From: Mesorhizobium carmichaelinearum
Lineage (GTDB): Bacteria; Pseudomonadota; Alphaproteobacteria; Rhizobiales; Rhizobiaceae
Assembly: GCF_900199455.1 (NCBI RefSeq)
Contig: NZ_FZQR01000023.1
Span: 1-64,000, forward strand
Reading direction: 5' to 3'
Length of the DNA: 64,000 nucleotides
A program made the position numbers and the translations under genes. The notes under the pieces are model-generated. The model saw nothing but the letters and a program-made list of their open reading frames with translations. It was not told the origin of the DNA and searched no databases. Shown here piece by piece: positions 43,132-52,200 of the stretch. Every line of letters begins with the position of its first letter. Positions within the stretch are counted from its first letter, which is position 1.

Positions 43132-43164
43132 AGTGCCGTCATTCGGTTTTCGCCAATCTCCCGC

Positions 43165-44289
43165 CTATCCTGGAAAATCCCAGTTCGACCGGTTCAGAAC
43201 ATCGCTGGGTGGAAGAATCTCTTCGGGCTTGAGGTCTCGGCGCTGAACCTCATCGGCGACAAATTCCTCGCGTGGTCCCCACGCTCCACCACTGCCGATT
43301 TTTAGCGGGACTTTGTCCTGCGTCAGACATTGCGAAAGGTTGATGTCAAACGTACCCGGTGCCATGTCGAACCAGTCGCACGCATCGCCGAGAACACTGT
43401 CCGTGCGACCCATGCTCTCCGGGATGACATTGCGGCCGAGGTGAATAGACAGCGAATCTCCGGGCCGACATTTCTCGCATATGGAGAGCCGCTCAAACGC
43501 GCCGCCCTTGGCGGCCCTGAAGGATAGCACCTGCCCCGTTTGGTCGTTGCGGATATTTAGGGTTCGCCGTCCATCGGGATACGATATTTCATCGTAGGTC
43601 CACGGATCGTGCCGCCGCAATGCCCTGACCGCACCTTGCCATTGCATGTGCATGGCAAAATCCGGCGGGCGCTTGACAGCGGTTGCAGCTTGGGGTGGCT
43701 GATCGTCGAAGCGCAGCCATTGGGCAACGTCCAGCAAACTGGCAGGCAGCTCGACCTCCTCGGCGGACACGGGGCGGCGTTCGAGTCTGACAATCGCCGT
43801 CGATTGAAACAGCGAGCCGTTCGCAAACACCCTGGTGGCAATCTCGATACCATCAGCGGTCAGGCAACTCAGCCATTGCAGTTGAGGGGCCTGCTTGTCT
43901 GGATCGCGCCGCACAACTTCCCGCACGTCGCATCGCTCGCCGGCATGCGTCTCGGTCTGGCCGGTTTCGGTTACTGCGCGAATTCGTTCGTGGGATGTCG
44001 ACGTCTCACGGTTTATCGAAACAGAGGAATAGCTTGAATCCCTGCTGAATGAGACCGTTATTTGCTTTGCCGGATTTCCGTAGATGACAGTCCCCAATTC
44101 GTCCACACGGACCCAGCCGTCATGATGTGTGACGATCCTCGTGTGGGCTCCGGTTGAATTTCCCGAAGGTTGCACCGTCATGGTCGCGACATAGTCGGGG
44201 ACGTCGGCGGAGGGCGCATAGGGGATGTCGCCTGCCCGCGCCGCGGAACCTACGAGGACGAGAGCCGCCATGATCGACAATCTCATCAT
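43165..44289 (-). CDS. Exported protein of unknown function
   Basis: A 374-residue protein with a Sec signal peptide (MMRLSIMAALVLVGSAARA, cleaved before GDIPY). The mature part has four or more Cys (GERCDVRE, LSCLTADG, CEKCRPGD, GDACDWF) consistent with disulfides in the periplasm, and beta-rich segments (GAHTRIVTHHDGWVRVDELGTVIYG). I cannot place it in a family. The ATG at 44289 has GGGGGAGAAG upstream. It lies downstream of the slipin gene on the same strand, separated by 75 bp. Confidence 0.7.
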   Translation of the reverse strand: MMRLSIMAALVLVGSAARAGDIPYAPSADVPDYVATMTVQPSGNSTGAHTRIVTHHDGWVRVDELGTVIYGNPAKQITVSFSRDSSYSSVSINRETSTSHERIRAVTETGQTETHAGERCDVREVVRRDPDKQAPQLQWLSCLTADGIEIATRVFANGSLFQSTAIVRLERRPVSAEEVELPASLLDVAQWLRFDDQPPQAATAVKRPPDFAMHMQWQGAVRALRRHDPWTYDEISYPDGRRTLNIRNDQTGQVLSFRAAKGGAFERLSICEKCRPGDSLSIHLGRNVIPESMGRTDSVLGDACDWFDMAPGTFDINLSQCLTQDKVPLKIGSGGAWGPREEFVADEVQRRDLKPEEILPPSDVLNRSNWDFPG

Positions 44290-44364
44290 GGCTTCTCCCC
44301 CGCGTGCCACGCAGCTGCCGGCCGTACGATTCCCAGCAACAGCGGCTATTTTGCGACTGGTTTC

Positions 44365-45129
44365 TTACTTCGCCCCACCCTGCCCCTTCATGAACTGGCT
44401 GAGCAGATCCACCGGCAGCGGGAACACCACAGTGGACGAGCGCTCGCCGGCGATGTCGTGCAGGGCCTCGAAATAGCGCAGCTGCATGGCTTGCGGTTCG
44501 GCCGCCAGCATCCGGCCCGCCTCGACCAGTTTCGCCGCCGCCTGCTGCTCGCCATCGGCATTGATCACCTTGGCGCGCCGCAGCCGCTCGGCCTCGGCCT
44601 GCTTGGCGATGGCGCGGATCATGCTTTCGTTCAGGTCGACATGCTTGATCTCGACATTCGACACCTTGATGCCCCAGGCGTCGGTGCGCTGGTCGAGGAT
44701 CTCCTGGATGTCGCTGTTGAGCTTGTCGCGCTCGGCCAGCATCTCGTCGAGTTCGTGCTTGCCGAGCACCGAGCGCAGCGTGGTCTGTGCCAGCTGGTTG
44801 GTGGCGGCCATGTAATCCTCGACCTGGATGATCGCCCGCTCGGCGTCGACGATGCGGAAATAAAGCACGGCGTTGACCTTCACCGAGACGTTGTCGCGCG
44901 AAATCACGTCCTGCGGCGGCACATCCTGCACCACCACCCGCAGGTCGACCTTTACCATCTGCTGCACGAAGGGAACGAGGATGATGAGGCCGGGACCCTT
45001 GACCCCGGTGAAGCGGCCGAGCGTGAAAACCACGCCGCGCTGATATTCCCTGAGAATACGGATGGCCGCGGACAGGAACACGACCACGACCAGTGCAAGC
45101 AGCAGATAGGCCACGTAACCGATGCTCAT
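44365..45129 (-). CDS. Slipin (stomatin/SPFH membrane protein)
   Basis: A 254-residue SPFH protein with one N-terminal TM ([23 protein letters not shown]). The band-7 domain follows ([58 protein letters not shown]) and then a coiled helix ([32 protein letters not shown]). Its start overlaps the NfeD gene by ATGA; slipin and NfeD partner in membrane quality control, and NfeD of Pyrococcus cleaves its stomatin. Confidence 0.92.
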   Translation of the reverse strand: MSIGYVAYLLLALVVVVFLSAAIRILREYQRGVVFTLGRFTGVKGPGLIILVPFVQQMVKVDLRVVVQDVPPQDVISRDNVSVKVNAVLYFRIVDAERAIIQVEDYMAATNQLAQTTLRSVLGKHELDEMLAERDKLNSDIQEILDQRTDAWGIKVSNVEIKHVDLNESMIRAIAKQAEAERLRRAKVINADGEQQAAAKLVEAGRMLAAEPQAMQLRYFEALHDIAGERSSTVVFPLPVDLLSQFMKGQGGAK

Positions 45130-46517
45130 TGTCTTGCTCCATTCTCTCCCGGATCGCGCCGCCGCACGGTGAGCACGAGATCGCTGATGTCGGTGACCTC
45201 GACGCTGTCGCCGGCCGCGATCGGTTCGTCGGCCTTTGCCCGCCAGCGCTCGCCCAGGGCCAGCACATGGCCCTCGCCGCCCTGCCAGTCGAGGATTTCG
45301 GCCGGCAGCCCGCGCATCGCCTCGCCGCCGACGCGCGGCGGGTTCTTGCGTGCCGCCCAGACATAGGTGCCGGTCAGCAGCGCCAGCCCAAGCGTCAGCG
45401 CGGCGGCGGGACCGATGACGGCCCAGGACATGGCAAAGCCCGGCCCCTCTGCCCGCAGCAGCATGGCGGCGCCGAACAGAAAGGCAGCCACGCCGCTTAG
45501 ACCAAGCACTACGGTGGGGTTGAAGGCCTCGATGACGAGGAAGGCGATGCCGAGCAGCATCAGCGCAAGGCCGGTATAGTTGATCGGCAAGAGGTTGAGC
45601 GCATAGAGGCCGAGGACGAGGCAGATGGTGCCGATGACGCCGGGCGCGACCGCGCCGGGACTGGTGAACTCGAAGACGATGCCATAGACGCCGACCAGCA
45701 TCAGGATGACCGCGATGTTCGGATCGGTGATGACGGCAAGCAGCCGGATGAACCAGCCGGGCTCCAGCGTCTCGACCGGCAGCCCCTTGGTCGCCAGCAC
45801 CACTTTCTTGCCGGCCACATCGACGGTGCGCCCATCGGCCAGTTGCAACAGCTCGGTGGTGTCGTGGGCGACGAAGTCGATGACATGCTCCTGCAGTGCC
45901 GCATTGGCCGACAGGCTCGCCGCCTCGCGCACCGCCTTCTCGCCCCAGTCGCCATTGCGCCCGCGCAGTTCGGCGAGCGAGCGGATCAGGGCGACCGCGT
46001 CATTGGTCACCTTGGCCATCATCGCGTCGCCCGCCGGCCGACCGTCCTGGCTCTTCTGGTCGCCCTGGTCTTTCTGATCGCCCTTGTCGCCGCCCGGAAG
46101 CGACGGCAGCCCGCCGATCTCGACCGGTGTCGCAGCACCCAGATTGGTGCCGGGCGCCATTGCCGCGACATGGGTGGCGTAGAGGATGTAGGTGCCGGCA
46201 CTCGCCGCATGGCCGCCGGCCGGCGCGACATAGCCGATGACAGGCACCGGCGAAGCCAGGATGTCGGCGATCATCTCGCGCATCGAGGTGACCAGCCCGC
46301 CGGGCGTATCGAGTTGCAGGATGAGGACTTCGGCGTCCCGCTTGGCGGCGACATCAAGCGCTTCCTCGAGCTGCCTGGTGCTTGCCGGCCCGATGGCGCC
46401 GTCAATGGCGACGCTCAGCGCAACCCTCTCGCTCCCAGCCGAGGAGAAGGGAGAAAATGCAGCCACGGCGACAAAGGCCGCGGCGAGAAGGGCCACCCGC
46501 GCGAAGGTCACGCTCAA
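45126..46517 (-). CDS. NfeD-family membrane serine protease
   Basis: A 463-residue NfeD1b protein. After a signal/TM segment comes the ClpP-like protease domain with Ser106 ([10 protein letters not shown]) and the probable Lys169 ([10 protein letters not shown]), the Ser-Lys dyad known from Pyrococcus 1510-N. Between them is a charged insert, [18 protein letters not shown], not found in the archaeal enzyme as I recall. Four to five TMs follow ([26 protein letters not shown] onward), then the C-terminal OB domain ([34 protein letters not shown]). It starts at TTG 46517 or GTG 46511. Confidence 0.9.
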   Translation of the reverse strand: MSVTFARVALLAAAFVAVAAFSPFSSAGSERVALSVAIDGAIGPASTRQLEEALDVAAKRDAEVLILQLDTPGGLVTSMREMIADILASPVPVIGYVAPAGGHAASAGTYILYATHVAAMAPGTNLGAATPVEIGGLPSLPGGDKGDQKDQGDQKSQDGRPAGDAMMAKVTNDAVALIRSLAELRGRNGDWGEKAVREAASLSANAALQEHVIDFVAHDTTELLQLADGRTVDVAGKKVVLATKGLPVETLEPGWFIRLLAVITDPNIAVILMLVGVYGIVFEFTSPGAVAPGVIGTICLVLGLYALNLLPINYTGLALMLLGIAFLVIEAFNPTVVLGLSGVAAFLFGAAMLLRAEGPGFAMSWAVIGPAAALTLGLALLTGTYVWAARKNPPRVGGEAMRGLPAEILDWQGGEGHVLALGERWRAKADEPIAAGDSVEVTDISDLVLTVRRRDPGENGARQ

Positions 46518-46549
46518 AGCTCCATGGACTCAATATGGGTGGTGTCTTG

Positions 46550-46596
46550 GCGAAGTCCAATGGGGCGAAGTCCAATGGGGGCGAAGTCCAATGGGG
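46550..46596. repeat. Three tandem copies of a 15/16-bp unit
   Basis: GCGAAGTCCAATGGG repeats at 46550, 46565 and 46581, differing only in the number of trailing Gs. The array sits ~35 bp upstream of the nfeD start, in its leader or promoter. Confidence 0.85.
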
Positions 46597-46636
46597 GAGC
46601 TGACGTTTGGTGATTGGCGACCACGGCCGAGCGCGC

Positions 46637-46658
46637 ATCTCCCCTCGTCGGGGGAGAT
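46637..46658. repeat. Short palindromic intergenic element
   Basis: ATCTCCCC and GGGGAGAT form an 8-bp stem. A minimal copy of the recurring CTCCCC/GGGGAG element, just beyond the LuxR-type gene's stop. Confidence 0.55.
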
Positions 46659-46681
46659 TGGCAGCTTCAGCCGGCTCACCA

Positions 46682-47902
46682 CTATGATCCGGGAGCCGCC
46701 AGCGGCGTGCGTATGTCCGAAACGAGTTTAACCAGATCGGCTTGGCGTCTCGTGCCGGTTTTGGCGAAGATACGGTTGAGGTGGGTCTTCAAGGTGTTTT
46801 CGCCGATGCCGAGCGACACCGCGCTTTGCGACCCGGACAATCCGCTGCCGATGCGCAGCAGGACCCGCGCCTCCGTGGGCGTAAGGTCGAACAGCGTGGT
46901 CAGAACGGCCTCCGGCAGTGGCGAGGAGGATGTCGTGGTCGACACGAAGACGGCGGCACAGGCGGGCCGGAAAGCCGCGCGCGCGGTGCCTTCGGTCAAC
47001 GGCAGCACATAGGCGACCGCGGGCGGCTGGCCCGGAGCCGAAATCGGCAGGCCTATGCCGCGGGCGCCAAGCGAGGCATCCGCATGCCCGGCACTGGCGA
47101 TCGCTTCCAGCAAGGCGCGGGCCACCGCTGGATTCTGCGGCTGGAGCCGGCCCTTCCTGGAAAGAATGGGACCTTGCTCGGAAAACATCCGATCGGCAGC
47201 CGCATTCGCATGGAGGATTGCTCCGTCGGCGCCAGTAAGAACAACAGGCACAGCGAAATGGTCGAGCGTCTGGCGATAGAGATTGGCGGTAATGCGGGTT
47301 TGATCGAACAGATCTCCGATCAGGGAAGCACGGCGCAGATGCGGCGAGAGCAAGGCCAGGAAACGCTGTTCTTCAACTGATATTGCCCCCCTGCTGGCCC
47401 GCGTGGTGCAGCCCAGGAGCCCGATTCGGTCCGGCGTATGAACGAATTTGACGATACAGCCTTCGCGCAATCCCTGCGGTCCGGCCCAATTCCGAAAAAA
47501 CGACGTCAGCTGGAGCTCGGCTTCACTCATTAGCGAAAGCGTCGTAACGGGCGTGTCGATGTCGCCGACGACCGCCGCCTTCAGTCCAGGAATTCCATCA
47601 AAGTCATAGTCTTCCTGGAGAACCCGCATTTGCGCAGGATCCCAAGGCGACTGGGCCATGAAACGACCATGATTATCGGCAGTTCTGGCAAGAGCAATTG
47701 TGGAATATGCCGCATCGACAGCTTCTGTGATACGGGTCATTACTCCTGACCAGCCCTCCGGATTCAAAACACAATCATATATATCAGCGATAATCGAAGA
47801 AAGTACTTCGATCCCCAGCCCTTCCACCACCACCCCTCTCCCTAACATGCCCCGATCTCGCTGCTCAAGATTTCGCGGCGTCATACTTTCGGGTGACGCC
47901 AC
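46682..47902 (-). CDS. LuxR-type HTH transcriptional regulator
   Basis: A 406-residue protein. The C-terminal GerE/LuxR helix-turn-helix is LTPTEARVLLRIGSGLSGSQSAVSLGIGENTLKTHLNRIFAKTGTRRQADLVKLV. Upstream of it is a PAS-like region (DHFAVPVVLTGADGAILHANAAADRMF) and an N-terminal domain of unknown type. No receiver domain or autoinducer-binding signature is seen. The start may be GTG 47902, ATG 47884 or ATG 47848. It is divergent from the AraC-type remnant and autotransporter. Confidence 0.8.
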   Translation of the reverse strand: MASPESMTPRNLEQRDRGMLGRGVVVEGLGIEVLSSIIADIYDCVLNPEGWSGVMTRITEAVDAAYSTIALARTADNHGRFMAQSPWDPAQMRVLQEDYDFDGIPGLKAAVVGDIDTPVTTLSLMSEAELQLTSFFRNWAGPQGLREGCIVKFVHTPDRIGLLGCTTRASRGAISVEEQRFLALLSPHLRRASLIGDLFDQTRITANLYRQTLDHFAVPVVLTGADGAILHANAAADRMFSEQGPILSRKGRLQPQNPAVARALLEAIASAGHADASLGARGIGLPISAPGQPPAVAYVLPLTEGTARAAFRPACAAVFVSTTTSSSPLPEAVLTTLFDLTPTEARVLLRIGSGLSGSQSAVSLGIGENTLKTHLNRIFAKTGTRRQADLVKLVSDIRTPLAAPGS

Positions 47903-47967
47903 GCGTGATTGAGCTCGACTAAGGGGTTAAGCTGATAAGCTGAACACCAGGTGACTAATGTTGCTGG

Positions 47968-48286
47968 TTGTTCCGGGAATGGGAAGCATCGCGTTCGATT
48001 TTTTTGAAGCCGTGGGGGCTTTACCGGGGTCTTCGATTGTCGCGAGAGACGGGGTTTTCGTCGACTGATTTGCCGTCGCATCTCAGCGAACGCGATCGAT
48101 TTCCCCTCTGGCAAGATATCCATGTCGCGGAGATGGCCGGTCGAATACGGCATATCGGAAGACCTGCCTTTCGAAGCTGCGATCGAAGCCACGGCTGTCG
48201 GATCACTGGTTCTTCAGCAGATGTCCGGGACGATCAGGCACGCGACGAGGAAGGCGAGCAACATCGCCCGTGACAGCAATGGATAA
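47968..48286 (+). pseudogene. Frameshifted N-terminal half of the AraC-type regulator
   Basis: Two further reading frames upstream of the AraC gene carry the missing N-terminal domain. Frame A (from ~47968 to ~48156) reads FSSTDLPSHLSERDRFPLW and ends GRIRHI. Frame B (from ~48152) continues SEDLPFEAAIEATAVGSLVL to the stop at 48284-48286. The AraC frame then continues from DNNDDGYLLLINN. Each step is a +1 shift, so two single-base insertions (or equivalent) separate three parts that together match the ligand-binding domain of this AraC family. Either the gene is broken or the sequence has two errors. Confidence 0.7.
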
Positions 48287-49025
48287 CAACGATGATGGAT
48301 ATCTCCTGCTGATCAACAACACCGACACCGTGTTGAGTGGGGCACAAGCCGGCCGCGAATATGGTGTCGGCCCAGGAGAAGCGGTCCTGGTCACAGCATC
48401 GGAAGCGCTGAAATCGGAAGCGCTGAGAATGGCCGGCGCCGACTGGAATGTGTGGACGACCGTGGTGGTCCCACGTGCTGCCCTCATACAGACCTTCCCG
48501 CAGATCGATGACAGGCTGGCGTTGAAGATCGGCGCCGACAATGAAGCTCTCGATCTTCTCAAACGGTATTGCCAGTTGCTTGAAACCGGCCGCCCCCTTG
48601 TCTCACCCGATCTCATATCGCACGCAACAGAAACGATCGTCGATCTGATCGGGCTGGTGACAGGCGCGAAGGGCGAGGCTGCCGAACTGGCCGGCCCGCG
48701 GGGCCTGCGGGCAGCCAGGCTGCAGGCAGTCCTGGCCAAGATCGCGGACAATTTCGCCAGTCCCGGCATCTCCGCGCAAGGCGTCGCAAAGGAACTCGGC
48801 CTGTCGGCGCGCTATGTCCAGGATTTGCTTCAGGAGACAGGCATCAGCTTCTCCGAGCGCGTTCTCGAACTGCGCTTGCAGAGCGCCCATAGGATGCTGT
48901 CGCAGAGGAATAGTGTCGAGATGCGGGTCGGCGAAATCGCCATGACAAGCGGATTCAGCGATGTGTCTTACTTCAATCGCTGCTTCCGTCGTCGCTTCGG
49001 CTATACGCCAACGGGCGCCAGATAA
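48270..49025 (+). CDS. AraC-type regulator, C-terminal part intact
   Basis: A 251-residue frame from GTG 48270. It begins in the middle of the AraC ligand-binding domain (DDGYLLLINNTDTVLSGAQAGREYGVGPGEAVLVTAS) and contains the complete double HTH (ISAQGVAKELGLSARYVQDLLQETGISFSERVLELRLQSAHRML and VGEIAMTSGFSDVSYFNRCFRRRFGYTP). As it lacks the first third of the family's domain, it is probably a truncated or inactivated regulator unless translated by frameshifting. It precedes the autotransporter gene by 230 bp and may once have controlled it. Confidence 0.8.
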   Translation: MTAMDNNDDGYLLLINNTDTVLSGAQAGREYGVGPGEAVLVTASEALKSEALRMAGADWNVWTTVVVPRAALIQTFPQIDDRLALKIGADNEALDLLKRYCQLLETGRPLVSPDLISHATETIVDLIGLVTGAKGEAAELAGPRGLRAARLQAVLAKIADNFASPGISAQGVAKELGLSARYVQDLLQETGISFSERVLELRLQSAHRMLSQRNSVEMRVGEIAMTSGFSDVSYFNRCFRRRFGYTPTGAR

Positions 49026-49255
49026 ACCTGGGCACGTCCGACAACGGCCAGGCGACGCGATTTCCGGTTTCCTCTCCGTCAGAAGCCGATGCCCAAAGCG
49101 CCTGGGGCGATCGATGATGCAATTTCACCACAAGTGCGCAGAAATGCGCTCGGCACCTCTTTCCAGTCCAATTCCAGTGCGGTCCTGCCCAAGACAACGC
49201 CTGGCCGTAATGACATGTCGGCTGTGGGCAAACGACTGTCGCGTCGGGGGATTGA

Positions 49256-52200
49256 ATGCAGCAGAATATGTTCGGAAGCCGCAAGGCGTCGCTGACTTTC
49301 GTCGCGCCGACGAGTTACCTCAACCTACGCGACAACCTGCGCTCGCAGGCGAGTCGGCTTGCGCTGCGATCCGCAATCGGCATCGCCACGGCTGCGGGCG
49401 TGAGCCTGCTGGCACCCGCCCAGGCCTGGGCGGATTGTCTCGTCGGCGCGACCACTGTCCAATGCGACACGACCTCCACCACCGACACGACATTTCCCGC
49501 CAACGCACCCAGTGACCGCGCCTATCAGGGCTTGTTGCCCGTGTCGGTCGACGTGACCGTCGATGCGGGAACGACGATAAGCGGGAATGGCCTTGCGGTC
49601 ACCAACACCGGCACCGGCGGCGTCACCGTCACCAACAATGGCACGATCAGCGTCGATACCGGCAACACGCCGACCGCGGGCGGCACAGCGGCGCTGTCGA
49701 TCTCGGCGGCCGGCGGCGCGGTCACCTACACGGGTGGAAACATCATCAACCATGGCGCCGGCAACGCGTTCGATGTGTCGCAAACGGCCGGCGCCGGTTC
49801 GGTGAGCATCAACGTCTCCGGCAATATCTTTTCGGCGACAGGCGAAGGCATCGTCATCCGCGACGTCGCGACCAGCACCGGCATTTCGGTGACCACCAAC
49901 GATGTCACCGCGCTGACGGCGGGCAAGGACGCGATCGACGCCCAGAGCCAGTCGTTGACAGGCAATGTCGTCGAGGTTGCCAACGGCAACCTCCAGGCGG
50001 GCAATGCCGGCATGGTGGCCGCGATCCTCAACGCCGCGGCGACCGGCAACATCGACGTGACCGCCAACGGATCGCTCGACGCCCGCTTCGGCATCGATGC
50101 CGAGAACTTCGGCTCGGGCTCGACCAGTGTGACCACGGTCGGCCCGGTCAATGTGACCACCGGCAACGGCATCTTCGCGCTGTCGACCGGCGGCAATGTC
50201 ATCGTGAACGCGGGCGATGTCACCTCGACCGGCAACACCGCGATCATCGCCCAGCAGACCAAGGTCGCTGGTACCGGCTTGATCGGCGTGACCGCGGGCA
50301 ACGTCTCGGGCACGACGGGCATCGATGCGCACAACTTCGGTACGGGCGACATCGGCATCGTCGCCAATGGCACGGTGACCGGCACTGCCGCCGAGGGCAT
50401 CAAGGCTGTCGGCAACGCCGGCGTGTTCGTGTCTGTGAACCAGACGGTGACTGGCGCGACGCTTGGCCTGAGTTTGGTTGGCGGGACCGGCGGCACGGGG
50501 AACATCTCGGTGATCGGCAGCGGCGGGTTCGTCGGCGGCACCGGCGACGCGGCAAACATCAAGAACAACGGCTCGGGCAGTGTCACGGTCGACATCTCGG
50601 GCGCGAGCAGCTCGACCGGCGGCGAAGGCATCTTCGTGCGCGACACCTCGGCCGGCGGCAATATCAGCGTCATCACGGGCGCGGTGACCGCGCTGACGGC
50701 GGGCAAGGACGCCATCGACGTCCAGTCGCAGTCGCTGACCGGCAATATCACGGAGGTTGCCAACGGCAACCTCCAGGCCGGCAATGCCGGCATGGTGGCC
50801 GCGATCCTCAACGCCGCGGCGACCGGCAACATCGACGTGACCGCCAACGGATCGCTCGACGCCCGCTTCGGCATCGATGCCGAGAACTTCGGCTCGGGCT
50901 CGACCAGTGTGACCACGGTCGGCCCGGTCAATGTGACCACCGGCAACGGCATCTTCGCGCTGTCGACCGGCGGCAATGTCATCGTGAACGCGGGCGATGT
51001 CACCTCGACCGGCAACACCGCGATCATCGCCCAGCAGACCAAGGTCGCTGGTACCGGCTTGATCGGCGTGACCGCGGGCAACGTCTCGGGCACGACGGGC
51101 ATCGATGCGCACAACTTCGGTACGGGCGACATCGGCATCGTCGCCAATGGCACGGTGACCGGCACTGCCGCCGAGGGCATCAAGGCTGTCGGCAACGCCG
51201 GCGTGTTCGTGTCTGTGAACCAGACGGTGACTGGCGCGACGCTTGGCCTGAGTTTGGTTGGCGGGACCGGCGGCACGGGGAACATCTCGGTGATCGGCAG
51301 CGGCGGGTTCGTCGGCGGCACCGGCGACGCGGCAAACATCAAGAACAACGGCTCGGGCACGGTCACGGTCGACATCTCGGGCGCCAGCAGCTCGACCGGC
51401 GGCGAAGGCATCTTCGTGCGCGACGTGGCGACCAGCACCGGCATCAGCGTGACCACAGGCGCGGTCACCGCGCTGACGGCGGGCAAGGACGCGATCGACG
51501 TCCAGAGCCAGTCGTTGACAGGCAATGTCATCGAGGTCGCCAACGGCAATCTCCAGGCGGGCAACGCCGGCATGGTGGCCGCGATCCTCAACGCTGCGGC
51601 GACCGGCTATATCTCTGTGACCGCCAACGGGTCGCTCGACGCCCGGTTCGGCATCGATGCCGAGAACTTCGGCTCGGGCTCGACCAGTGTCATCACGGTT
51701 GGTCCCGTTACCGCGACCACCGGCAACGGCATCTTTGCGCTGACGACCGGCGGCACCGCCGTCGTGATCGCGGGGGATGTCACCTCGACCGGCAACACCG
51801 CGATCATCGCCCAGCAGACCAAGGTCGCTGGCACGGGCCTGGTCGACGTGACCGCAGGCAACGTCTCGGGCACGACAGGTATCGATGCGCACAACTTCGG
51901 CACGGGCGCGACCAGCGTCACCGCCAATGGCACGGTGACCGGCACGCTCGCCGAGGGCATCAAGGCGACCGGCAACGGCGCGGTGAGCGTATCGGTCGCC
52001 GACACGGTGACCGGCGCGACGCGCGGCCTCAGTCTGGTTGGCGGCACCGGCGGCACGGGGAACATCTCGGTGACCGGCACCGGCGGGTTCGTCGGCGGCA
52101 GCGGCGACGCGGCAAACATCCTCAATGGCGGCTCGGGCACGGTCACGGTCGACATCTCGGGCGCCAGCAGCTCGACCGGCGGCGAAGGCATCTTCGTGCG

